A DNA stretch of 33,091 nucleotides, from NCBI GenBank assembly GCA_964427185.1, contig CAYRSN010000015.1:1-33091 (forward strand). The letters are read 5' to 3'. Each line of letters starts with the position of its first letter. The stretch's first letter is position 1. This DNA comes from Sulfurivirga sp964427185 (GTDB lineage: Bacteria > Pseudomonadota > Gammaproteobacteria > Thiomicrospirales > Thiomicrospiraceae). The translations under genes were made by a program, and so were the position numbers. The notes beneath the pieces are model-generated. The model saw nothing but the letters and a program-made list of their open reading frames with translations. It did not search any database and was not told where the DNA came from. Positions 22,310-30,386 of the stretch are shown in pieces.

Positions 22310-23965
22310 TTACTCAGCGTTCAGCTGATCTTTCAACAAGTCGCCCAGTGTTGTAGCGGGCTTGTCCTGATTAGCTGTGTACTGCTGAATCGCTTCTTTC
22401 TCTTCTTTATTCGCTTTTGCTTTAACAGAAAGCGAAATAGAGCGGTTTTTACGGTCGATATTGGTAATCATCGCCTCAACCGTATCCCCTTCTTTCAAGT
22501 CTGCCGTGCTGTCGTCCAGCTCAGACTTACGCAGATAACCTTCTACTTCTTCTGCCAGCTCTACAACAAAGCCTTTATCATCAGCAGACTTGACAGTGCC
22601 TGTCACGATGCTACCTTTACCGTTTTCAGCCACATAAGAGGAGAAAGGATCCTGTTCCAGTTGCTTCAGACCCAAGGAAATACGCTCACGCTCAGGGTCG
22701 ATAGCGAGAATAACAGTCTCCAGTTCTTCGCCTTTTTTGAATTTACGGATTGCTTCAACACCCGGCTCATTCCAACTGATGTCGCTCATATGAACCAAAC
22801 CGTCGATGCCGCCTTCCAAGCCAATAAAGATTCCAAAGTCAGTGATGGACTTGATCTGACCTTTAATACGCTCGCCTTTGCTGTGGTTCTTAGCAAACTC
22901 TTCCCAAGGGTTCGGTTGTGTCTGTTTCAAAGACAGGCTGATGCGACGCTTGTCCTGATCAACATCCAGCACCTTCACCTTCACTTCTTCACCCAGTTTC
23001 ACAACTTTGGATGGGTGAATATTGCGGTTAGTCCAATCCAGCTCGGAAGTATGTACCAGCCCTTCGATGCCGTCCTCGATTTCAACAAAAGCACCGTAGT
23101 CGGTAATATTGGCCACTTTGCCGTCCACTTCCGCACCGATAGGATAGCGGGCAACCAGATCTTTCCAAGGATCGTCCTGAAGCTGCTTCATACCCAGGGA
23201 AACACGATTCTTCTCCTGGTCATACTTCAGTACCATCACTTCCACTTCATCACCAATATTCAGCAGCTCTAAAGGATGGTTCACACGACGCCATGCCATG
23301 TCTGTGATGTGCAGCAGGCCGTCAATTCCGCCCAGATCAATAAAGGCACCGTAATCTGTCAGGTTCTTAACAATACCTTTCAGCACTGCACCTTCTTTCA
23401 GCTGTTTCATCAGTTCTTCACGGTCAGCGCTGTACTCTTCCTCGATCACTGCGCGACGTGATACGACCACATTATTACGCTTACGATCCAGCTTAACAAT
23501 TTTCAGCTCGACTTCCTTGCCTTCTAAAAAGCCGAAATCACGCACAGGACGAATATCCACAAGTGAACCTGGCAAAAAGCCGCGCACGCCGTCGATCTCA
23601 ACGGTCAGGCCACCTTTCACCTTACCTGTTACACGCCCCATAATGCTTTCGTTCTCCGACAGGGTGGCTTCAAGGCGATCCCAAGTTTTGGCACGCTTGG
23701 CTTTTTCACGTGAAAGACGGGTCTCACCAAACCCGTCTTCCAACATATCAACATAAACTTCTACTTCATCCCCGACCTGAACATCCAGCTCACCGTTTTC
23801 ATTTTCAAACTCTTTACGCGAGATGGGGGATTCGGACTTCATCCCGGCATCGACCCAGACGGACTCTTTATCGATACCGACTACCGTACCGATTACCAAG
23901 GTGCCGGTTTTAAATTTATCTTCCTGAAGGGACTGTTCAAACAGTTCAGCAAATGATTCACTCAT
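22310..23965 (-). CDS. rpsA: 30S ribosomal protein S1
   Basis: 551 residues (E. coli 557) from ATG 23965, matching the conserved MSESFAELFEQSL start. Six S1/OB-fold repeats follow: two N-terminal ribosome-binding ones, then four mRNA-binding ones with recurring DYGAFVxxxxGIxGLxH motifs (for example LTDYGAFIDLGGIDGLLH and ITDYGAFVEIEDGIEGLVH). It helps mRNA bind the 30S subunit. The frame is open 42 codons further upstream, but this part is not S1-like. As in E. coli, the start lacks a strong Shine-Dalgarno sequence, consistent with autogenous control. Separate terminators before and after suggest its own transcript. Confidence 0.97.
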   Translation of the reverse strand: MSESFAELFEQSLQEDKFKTGTLVIGTVVGIDKESVWVDAGMKSESPISRKEFENENGELDVQVGDEVEVYVDMLEDGFGETRLSREKAKRAKTWDRLEATLSENESIMGRVTGKVKGGLTVEIDGVRGFLPGSLVDIRPVRDFGFLEGKEVELKIVKLDRKRNNVVVSRRAVIEEEYSADREELMKQLKEGAVLKGIVKNLTDYGAFIDLGGIDGLLHITDMAWRRVNHPLELLNIGDEVEVMVLKYDQEKNRVSLGMKQLQDDPWKDLVARYPIGAEVDGKVANITDYGAFVEIEDGIEGLVHTSELDWTNRNIHPSKVVKLGEEVKVKVLDVDQDKRRISLSLKQTQPNPWEEFAKNHSKGERIKGQIKSITDFGIFIGLEGGIDGLVHMSDISWNEPGVEAIRKFKKGEELETVILAIDPERERISLGLKQLEQDPFSSYVAENGKGSIVTGTVKSADDKGFVVELAEEVEGYLRKSELDDSTADLKEGDTVEAMITNIDRKNRSISLSVKAKANKEEKEAIQQYTANQDKPATTLGDLLKDQLNAE

Positions 23966-24118
23966 GGATATTTTTTCCAACTTTAAGTTTTCCACCGCCC
24001 GCATACCTTCCTTTTGGGGTGCCGAAGGATACCGACGGTTCTGTTCACGTTTGGAGCAGCCCCAATCTGCTCCACCCCATTTGACGTACAACGAAAAATG
24101 AGACTGTTAACTGAAGAA
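23966..24118 (-). promoter_or_regulatory. rpsA leader region with hairpin
   Basis: This stretch between the cmk terminator and rpsA contains, on the minus strand, a perfect 7-bp hairpin GGAGCAG/CTGCTCC (plus arms 24053-24072 region) with loop ATTGGGG, and further down AAGGAAGG followed at once by an ATG at 24004 in the S1 frame. E. coli rpsA has a comparable hairpin-rich leader through which S1 limits its own translation. I cannot place the promoter with confidence. Confidence 0.4.
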
Positions 24119-24142
24119 TGAAAAAAGCCCCAACGGGCTTTT
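24119..24142 (-). terminator. Terminator after cmk
   Basis: Plus-strand AAAAGCCC (24123-24130), loop CAAC, GGGCTTTT (24135-24142), with further A at 24121-24122 giving a T-run on the minus strand. It is 33 bases past the cmk stop and ends the gyrA-to-cmk gene group. Confidence 0.85.
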
Positions 24143-24175
24143 CCTTTCTTACCAATGCACCTGCATCATCCAGAG

Positions 24176-24844
24176 TCAGCAAGCTATGCCTTTTTCTCGG
24201 AGGATCTTACAGGCTTGTTGCACTACCTGCTCAATATCTAACATGCTGGTATCAATACATACAGCATCCTCAGCAGGCTTTAAAGGCGCAACAGAGCGGT
24301 TACGATCCCGGTCATCCCGGTCTCTAATTTCTCGCTCAATTTCACTAATATTAGCATCAATTCCCTTTTCTTTCAACTGGTTATACCGTCTTTGTGCCCT
24401 CACTTGCGCGCTGGCATCCAAAAACAACTTCACCTGTGCATCCGGAAAAACAACCGTCCCCATATCCCGACCATCCGCCACCAGCCCGGGAGACTGGGCG
24501 AAATCTCGCTGCCTTTGCAACAGCGCCGCTCTAACTTCAGGCATGGCCGCGACTTGTGAGGCAACGGCTGCCACCTGCTCTGTACGAATAAGGTCACTGA
24601 TATCTTCATTTTCATAATAGACCCTACCCTGCTCAAAACGCACAGGCAGTGTTTGAGCCAAGGATACAATCGCAGATGTATCCGCCCTATCCAGCTGCTG
24701 TTTGAGCACACCAAAAGCCAGTGCTCGATAAATAGCGCCACTATCCAGAAAATGAAACCCCAGCTTTTCCACCAGCCGTTGACTCAGCGTGCCTTTTCCC
24801 ACTCCACTGGGACCGTCCACCGTAATAATGGGAAAGTCAGCCAT
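24176..24844 (-). CDS. cmk: Cytidylate kinase
   Basis: 222 residues. P-loop DGPSGVGKGT (10-19), the CMP-binding LDSGAIYRALA and VADGRDMGTVVFPDA segments and the LID-like REIRDRDDRDRNRSVAPLKPA region are all present. It phosphorylates CMP and dCMP. The start overlaps aroA by eight bases. The aroA-cmk-rpsA order is conserved in gammaproteobacteria. A terminator follows. Confidence 0.97.
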   Translation of the reverse strand: MADFPIITVDGPSGVGKGTLSQRLVEKLGFHFLDSGAIYRALAFGVLKQQLDRADTSAIVSLAQTLPVRFEQGRVYYENEDISDLIRTEQVAAVASQVAAMPEVRAALLQRQRDFAQSPGLVADGRDMGTVVFPDAQVKLFLDASAQVRAQRRYNQLKEKGIDANISEIEREIRDRDDRDRNRSVAPLKPAEDAVCIDTSMLDIEQVVQQACKILREKGIAC

Positions 24845-26180
24845 CCTTTTTCACCTCTATGTTCAGCCCGGCCTGTTTGGCCAAGGTCACAAAACTGGGA
24901 AATGACGTTGCTACATTGGCACAATCATCAATCTCCAACGGCGCAGGTGCCTTAAGCCCCGCGATCGCCATAGCCATGGAAATACGATGATCATGCTGGC
25001 TGTCTATTTGTGTCTGCTGCGGCTCAAAGGCGCCTCCCTGTATGACCATGCCGTCAGGCGTAGGCTGCGCATCAATGCCCACCGCCTGCAAAGCATCTGC
25101 CATCACTTGAATACGATCAGATTCTTTTACGCGCAACTCTTCAGCGCCGCTAAGCACCGTCGTACCTTCTGCCGCAGCGGCCGCCACAAACAGCACGGGG
25201 AACTCATCAATTGCCAGAGGTACCAGGTGTTCCGGAATCTCAATACCTTTTAGCTGACTGGTACGCACATGAATATCTGCTACCGGCTCTCCACCAACCT
25301 CTCGTGCGTTTTCAAGCGTAATATCCGCTCCCATCAATTTAAGAATATCAATCACTCCTGTGCGAGTTGGATTGATACCCACATGCTCAATCACCAGATC
25401 GGAGCCAGGTGCAATGGCAGCACCTACCATAAAGAAGGCAGCAGAAGAGATATCAGAAGGGACATCAATACGGGTACCTTTAAGCGTACCGCTCCCCATT
25501 AAGCTAATACGTGTGCGCATATCATCCAGTTTTTCGGTGCGCACCTCATAACCAAACCCCCTGAGCATACGCTCAGTATGATCACGTGTAGGTGCAGGCT
25601 CTATGACACTGGTTTCCCCCTGCGCATAAAGCCCTGCCAGCAAAATAGCGGACTTTACCTGTGCACTGGCCATGGGCAAGGTGTAGTCAATGCCCTTAAG
25701 GTCTGTCCCCACCGGATAAATATGCAAAGGCGGCGTGCCATCCGGGCTGGCTTCAATATGCGCCCCCATCATCCCCAACGGCTTTGTAATCCGCTGCATG
25801 GGACGTTTGCTTAATGAAGCATCTCCGATCAAGATGGTCTCAAAGCTCTGCCCGGCCAGAATGCCTGCCATCAAGCGCATGGCAGTACCGGAGTTACCCA
25901 TATCCAGCGGTTTCTGAGGTGCTTTCAGGCCATGCATGCCCACACCATGAATCACCACACGGCCATGATCAGGGCCTTCGATCTCAACCCCCATCTCCCG
26001 AAAGGCCTGTAAAGTCGCAAGACTATCCGCCCCCTCTAAAAAGCCGGTTACCTCAGTGGTGCCTTCAGCAAGCGCACCCAGCATGATGCTGCGGTGAGAA
26101 ATGGATTTATCACCCGGCACTCGAATACGGCCTTTAAGACTTCCGCCGGGTTGAATAATAAATTTCACGTTATCAGTCAT
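24837..26180 (-). CDS. aroA: EPSP synthase (3-phosphoshikimate 1-carboxyvinyltransferase), class II-like
   Basis: 447 residues. Substrate-binding motifs are VPGDKSISHRSIMLGALAEG near the N-terminus, MGNSGTAMRLMAG, GDASLSKRPMQR, MASAQVKSAILLAGL, RVKESDRI and HDHRISMAMA. It joins shikimate 3-phosphate and PEP on the way to chorismate. KRPMQR, the PTRDHTERML stretch and ATSFPSF match the class II (Bacillus/Agrobacterium CP4-like) branch better than the E. coli type, which reads KERPIGH and lacks these. It overlaps tyrA and cmk by eight bases each, so the three are coupled. Confidence 0.96.
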   Translation of the reverse strand: MTDNVKFIIQPGGSLKGRIRVPGDKSISHRSIMLGALAEGTTEVTGFLEGADSLATLQAFREMGVEIEGPDHGRVVIHGVGMHGLKAPQKPLDMGNSGTAMRLMAGILAGQSFETILIGDASLSKRPMQRITKPLGMMGAHIEASPDGTPPLHIYPVGTDLKGIDYTLPMASAQVKSAILLAGLYAQGETSVIEPAPTRDHTERMLRGFGYEVRTEKLDDMRTRISLMGSGTLKGTRIDVPSDISSAAFFMVGAAIAPGSDLVIEHVGINPTRTGVIDILKLMGADITLENAREVGGEPVADIHVRTSQLKGIEIPEHLVPLAIDEFPVLFVAAAAAEGTTVLSGAEELRVKESDRIQVMADALQAVGIDAQPTPDGMVIQGGAFEPQQTQIDSQHDHRISMAMAIAGLKAPAPLEIDDCANVATSFPSFVTLAKQAGLNIEVKKDG

Positions 26181-27051
26181 GGTTTTTTCTCACAATATGT
26201 TCATCTCGAGCGGTTTTGGCGCCCTCAAAAAGCTTATAAAGCTGAGCCGCATTACGTTTTTCCACGGCATCAATCATTTGATCAAGTGCCTTACGGTAGT
26301 GTTTGAGCCACTTTGTAATAGCGGCATGGTTGTACAGTGCAATATCCCGCCACATGGTAGGGTCAGATGAAGCGATGCGGGTAAAATCACGAAACCCGCC
26401 TGCCGTATACTGAAAAACATTACCCAGCTCAGGGTGTTCATTGAGCAAATCTACCAGCAGATAAGCCAGCAAATGCGGCAAGTGGCTGGTAGCCGCAAAC
26501 ACTTCATCATGAAACTGAGGCGACATACACTCAACCCGAGCTCCCACTTGCTGCCACATATTTTTAGCCTGTGCAATAGCCGCTTCCGAGGAGAATTCGG
26601 TCGGTGTCAGAATAACGCGGTGATTTTCATAAAGTGCAGCATCCGCCGCCGTGACACCACTGAGCTCTTTTCCAGCAATAGGGTGCCCTGGCACCAAACC
26701 GGACGGCACTGTTTTAAAGGCCGCCTGCGCTGCCTCAATGACATAACCTTTTGCACTGCCTCCATCAGTTATTAAGCAACCCTCAGAAAGCGTCAAGCGG
26801 GCAAGCTGTGCAAAAACTTCGGGAAAGGCGCCCAATGGCGTTGCAATAAAAATCAAATCAGCATCGTCCAGGTGTCGCTGCGTTAAAACAGTAGCACCCT
26901 CATCTACAACCTTTAACTGCCTGGCTTTAACTAAGGTATCCGGGCTACGGCTGATACCGATAATATGCGATGCCAGCTTTCTCTGTTTTAAAGCCAATGC
27001 CAGCGAGCCACCAATCAGACCGACACCGATAATAATAGCCTTTTTAAACAT
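26173..27051 (-). CDS. tyrA: Prephenate/arogenate dehydrogenase
   Basis: 292 residues from ATG 27051, with GAGGTG a few bases upstream; an upstream ATG at 27072 adds seven residues and is less likely. The NAD(P) Rossmann motif GVGLIGGSLA (9-18) is followed by GHPIAGKELSG with the catalytic-site histidine and the SHLPHLLAYLL helix of the C-terminal dimerisation domain. It oxidatively decarboxylates prephenate (or arogenate) toward tyrosine. It is a single-domain enzyme, neither fused to chorismate mutase as in E. coli nor to AroA as in some pseudomonads. It overlaps hisC and aroA by eight bases each. Confidence 0.94.
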   Translation of the reverse strand: MFKKAIIIGVGLIGGSLALALKQRKLASHIIGISRSPDTLVKARQLKVVDEGATVLTQRHLDDADLIFIATPLGAFPEVFAQLARLTLSEGCLITDGGSAKGYVIEAAQAAFKTVPSGLVPGHPIAGKELSGVTAADAALYENHRVILTPTEFSSEAAIAQAKNMWQQVGARVECMSPQFHDEVFAATSHLPHLLAYLLVDLLNEHPELGNVFQYTAGGFRDFTRIASSDPTMWRDIALYNHAAITKWLKHYRKALDQMIDAVEKRNAAQLYKLFEGAKTARDEHIVRKNHD

Positions 27052-28135
27052 GCAACACCTCATCCAGCACATCCATCAGGTGCTGCAGCTCACTCTGCGT
27101 GCCAATTGAAATACGCAGCCACTCGGGCATGCGATAGCCCACAAGTGGCCGTACGATCACCCCTTTCTCCAGCAACACCTGATGCATGACGGCCGCCTTT
27201 TCAAAGTGCACACTGATGAAGTTGCCGGCAGAAGAAATAAAATCCAGCTCTCGCACTTTAAGCGCCTGCGTCAACCAGCACATGTTTTCATGGTTTAGAG
27301 CAACACTATCAGACACAAATGCCTGATCCTCTATCGCAGCAATCGCAGCCGCCTGAGCCAGACTGTTAACATTAAAAGGTTCTCGTAAGCGATTAAGATA
27401 ATTGATAATTTCAGCATTACCGACCAGATATCCAACCCGTAAACCGGCAAGGCCATATGCCTTTGAAAAGGTACGGCTGACAAGCAGATTGGAATAATGC
27501 GGCAAATAATCCAACCCATCTGGATAATCTTCCACCTGCTGGGCATATTCATAATAGGCCTCATCCAGCACGACAACGACATGCTCCGGCACTTTTTTCA
27601 TGAAATACTCAAACTCCGCCTTACCAAATAGCGTGCCCGTAGGGTTGTTAGGGTTGGCCAGATAGATAAGCTTTGTACGCTCAGTGATAGCCGCTGCCAT
27701 GGCTTCCAGGTCATGGGCAAATGCTTTGGAAGGCACCGCAACGCCCGTTGCGCCAACTGCTTGAGCACTTAGCGGATAGACAGCAAAAGCATGTGCGTCA
27801 TAAATCACCTCATCACCAGCACCGGCAAAAGCACGTGCCACCAGCTCCAGCACTTCATTAGAGCCATTTCCAGGGAGAATCTGCTCTGACTCAATCCCTA
27901 AAAATGCCGCCAGAGCGGTTTTAAGGTAATAAGCATTTCCGTCCGGATAGCGATGCAGTACTGTAGCAGCCTTTTGAAGCGCCACACTCACATTAGGACT
28001 GCACCCTAAAGGATTTTCATTGGAGGCCAACTTGGAAATCCGTGTCAGCCCCAACTCTCGCTGCAGCTCCTCAATCGGTTTGCCCGGTTGATAGGGCGTT
28101 AGATTTTCAAGATGCGACAGTGGCTTAACCTGCAA
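27044..28135 (-). CDS. hisC: Histidinol-phosphate/aromatic aminotransferase
   Basis: 363 residues from TTG 28135, chosen because AAGGA lies about eight bases upstream, it falls 16 bases after pheA, and the family normally begins shortly before SHLENLTPYQPGKP. The longer frame runs 180 bases back into pheA and is not conserved-looking. This is a fold-type I PLP enzyme with ASNENPLG, YLANPNNPTG, DEAYYEY and the PLP lysine Lys225 in RTFSKAYGLAGLRVGY. Placement between pheA and tyrA suggests that it also serves as the phenylpyruvate/hydroxyphenylpyruvate (or prephenate) aminotransferase, as proposed for HisC2-type enzymes in this supra-operon. Confidence 0.93.
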   Translation of the reverse strand: MQVKPLSHLENLTPYQPGKPIEELQRELGLTRISKLASNENPLGCSPNVSVALQKAATVLHRYPDGNAYYLKTALAAFLGIESEQILPGNGSNEVLELVARAFAGAGDEVIYDAHAFAVYPLSAQAVGATGVAVPSKAFAHDLEAMAAAITERTKLIYLANPNNPTGTLFGKAEFEYFMKKVPEHVVVVLDEAYYEYAQQVEDYPDGLDYLPHYSNLLVSRTFSKAYGLAGLRVGYLVGNAEIINYLNRLREPFNVNSLAQAAAIAAIEDQAFVSDSVALNHENMCWLTQALKVRELDFISSAGNFISVHFEKAAVMHQVLLEKGVIVRPLVGYRMPEWLRISIGTQSELQHLMDVLDEVLHV

Positions 28136-28151
28136 AGCTGTATTTCCTTGG

Positions 28152-29258
28152 TTACTGTAATGGGGAAACGGGGAAGGAACCCAATAGCTTAAACCAGGCG
28201 CTGTGTTCTGCTGCCTCTTCCAGCGCCGCCTGCACATGCGGTTCTTTCTGATGCCCCAAAATGTCAATAAAAAACAGATAGTCCCATGTTTTATAGTGAG
28301 CCGGGCGTGAAACAATGCGCGTCATGCTGATATCCCTACTGGAAAAAGGCTTGAGCACCTCCAGTAAAGCACCGGCACGATTAGGCACTGTCAGAATCAT
28401 TGCGGTTTTATCTTCCCCGCTGGGGTCCGGCTGCTGTTGCCCCAGCACCCAGAACTTGGTCGTATTATTCGGATTGTCTTCAATATGCTTTTCCACCACA
28501 TTCAGCTCATAAATCTGAGCGGCCTGCTCAGAAGCGACCGCGGCCCATTCTGGATGAGCTTTGGCCAACTGAGCGGCTTTGGCGTTGGACTCTACGGCTT
28601 CCAGTTCCGCATGTGCCAAGTTATTGTGCAGCCAGTTACGACATTGCGCCAATGCCTGTGCATGGGCGATCACCTTTTTAATGGCCGTCAACGCTTGTTG
28701 CCTGGACAAAAGGCAGTGGTGAACCGGCAAATCAACTTCGCTAATGACCTGAAGTGGTGTTTCAATCAACGCATTTTGTGTCTGATTAACGACGCCTTCC
28801 GTAGAGTTTTCCACCGGCACCAAACCATAATGCGCCTCTTTACGCTCAACGGCGCGGAAAACCGCCTCAATCGTAGAAACGGCATAAGGGTGCGCAAAAC
28901 GACCGAATTGTTTGATAACCGCCGCGTGCGAATAGCTTCCCTCAGGCCCCAGATAAGCCACTCGAACAGGCTCTTCCAGCGCCAGACAAACAGACATGAT
29001 TTCACGAAAAAGTCTCGCCATATCCTGATCAGGCAGCGGGCCTTCATTACGCGCCATCACCCGACGCAGTACCTGTGCCTCACGCTCTGGACGATAGAAA
29101 ACGGCCTCTATTTGCCCGCCCTGCGTTTTAATTTCTGCCACCTTTTTCGCCAAACGTGCGCGCTGGCTAATCAACGCCTGAATCTGCTCATCCAAGGCAT
29201 CAATTTGATTGCGAATTTCAAGCAGTGCCTGCTGTTCGTTATGTTGCTGTTGACTCAT
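28152..29258 (-). CDS. pheA: Chorismate mutase/prephenate dehydratase (P-protein)
   Basis: 368 residues, three domains: AroQ chorismate mutase (about 10-95, RNQIDALDEQI ... YRPEREAQVLRRV), prephenate dehydratase (about 98-275, VAYLGPEGSYSHAA, PVENSTEGVV, NPNNTTKFWVLG) and a C-terminal ACT domain (GALLEVLKPF, then MTRIVSRP). It converts chorismate to phenylpyruvate. In the ACT domain the usual ESRP motif for phenylalanine binding reads VSRP (Val316, codon GTT at 28313-28311), which may weaken feedback inhibition. Otherwise complete and of normal length. It follows serC by 57 bases, enough for a short spacer but with no terminator visible. Confidence 0.96.
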   Translation of the reverse strand: MSQQQHNEQQALLEIRNQIDALDEQIQALISQRARLAKKVAEIKTQGGQIEAVFYRPEREAQVLRRVMARNEGPLPDQDMARLFREIMSVCLALEEPVRVAYLGPEGSYSHAAVIKQFGRFAHPYAVSTIEAVFRAVERKEAHYGLVPVENSTEGVVNQTQNALIETPLQVISEVDLPVHHCLLSRQQALTAIKKVIAHAQALAQCRNWLHNNLAHAELEAVESNAKAAQLAKAHPEWAAVASEQAAQIYELNVVEKHIEDNPNNTTKFWVLGQQQPDPSGEDKTAMILTVPNRAGALLEVLKPFSSRDISMTRIVSRPAHYKTWDYLFFIDILGHQKEPHVQAALEEAAEHSAWFKLLGSFPVSPLQ

Positions 29259-29315
29259 GCATTATCCAAACGGTGCTGACAGGTTCCACACTGATGCTGA
29301 AGCAAGCCAGATCAC

Positions 29316-30386
29316 TTAGGCGTACTTCTGCTCAAATGCCTGCATAAATTGAATCAGCGCATCCACACCTTCTTCCGGCATAGCATTGTAAATAGATGCG
29401 CGCATGCCACCCACTAAGCGATGTCCTTTAAGGTACTTCAGCCCGGCTTCATCAGACTCTTTCAGAAAGACGGCATCCAGTTCAGCGTTAGCCAGAGTAA
29501 ACGGCACATTCATAATGGAGCGATCCTGTGGACGCACAGGATTATGGTAGAAGTCTGACGCATCAATAAAGTCATACAGCTTTTTCGCCTTACGCCGATT
29601 GACTTCTGCAATTTGTTCCAACCCCCCCTGCGCTTTCAGCCACTTAAACACCAAGCCTGCCATATACCAACTATAAGTGGGCGGGGTGTTTTCCATGGAG
29701 CCCGCTTTAGCCTGCACCTCCCAGTCCAGAAGATGAGGAGTACTTTCCCGTGCCTGGCCAATCAGGTCTTCGCGCACAATGACAATGGCCAGCCCTGAAG
29801 GGCCGATATTTTTCTGTGCACCGGCATAAATCATGCCAAACCTACTCACATCGATAGGCTCAGACAGAATGCAAGAGGACATATCCGCAATCAGAGGCTT
29901 ATCTCCCACCTCGGGTATAGCGTGAAACTGCAGACCACCGATAGTTTCATTAGGTGTGTAGTGCACATATCTGGCATTTTCCGATAACTGCCAGGTGCTT
30001 GGATCAGGGATCTCCGTCGTATGCGCTGCCACCACATTCACATTGGCATAACGAGCCGCTTCTCTCATTGCCTTTTGAGACCAGACCCCCGTGTTAAAGT
30101 AATCGACCGTATCCCCCTCACGTGTAAGGTTTAGCGGGATAGCGGAAAACTGCATGGTGGCACCCCCATGGAGAAACATCACCTTATAGTTGTCGGGGAT
30201 GTTCATCAGCTCACGCAGATCTGCCTCACTTTCTTCCGCCACCACGGAAAATTCCTTACCACGGTGGCTGACTTCCATAATGGACATGCCAGTACCATGC
30301 CAGTCCAAAAACTCTTCCTGAGCCTGACGCATGACCGCATCGGGCAATTTAGCAGGGCCTGCGCTAAAGTTAAAAATCTTATTCAT
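29316..30386 (-). CDS. serC: Phosphoserine aminotransferase
   Basis: 356 residues. FNFSAGPAKLP start, MSIMEVSHRG, LHGGATMQFSAIPLNL and the PLP lysine Lys192 in YAGAQKNIGPSGLA are SerC hallmarks. It makes phosphoserine from 3-phosphohydroxypyruvate and also acts in pyridoxal phosphate synthesis. The start overlaps the gyrA stop (ATGA), so it is coupled to gyrA, the arrangement seen in Pseudomonas and relatives. Confidence 0.97.
   Translation of the reverse strand: MNKIFNFSAGPAKLPDAVMRQAQEEFLDWHGTGMSIMEVSHRGKEFSVVAEESEADLRELMNIPDNYKVMFLHGGATMQFSAIPLNLTREGDTVDYFNTGVWSQKAMREAARYANVNVVAAHTTEIPDPSTWQLSENARYVHYTPNETIGGLQFHAIPEVGDKPLIADMSSCILSEPIDVSRFGMIYAGAQKNIGPSGLAIVIVREDLIGQARESTPHLLDWEVQAKAGSMENTPPTYSWYMAGLVFKWLKAQGGLEQIAEVNRRKAKKLYDFIDASDFYHNPVRPQDRSIMNVPFTLANAELDAVFLKESDEAGLKYLKGHRLVGGMRASIYNAMPEEGVDALIQFMQAFEQKYA

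Noticed and set aside
22661..23272. Plus-strand frame of 203 codons opposite rpsA
   Set aside because: Repeated S1 domains produce repeated antisense peptides (HLHFFTQFHNFG-like); not an independent gene.
28437..29279. Open frame of 280 codons on the plus strand opposite pheA
   Set aside because: Antisense shadow of a certain gene, with low-complexity basic protein and no start signal.
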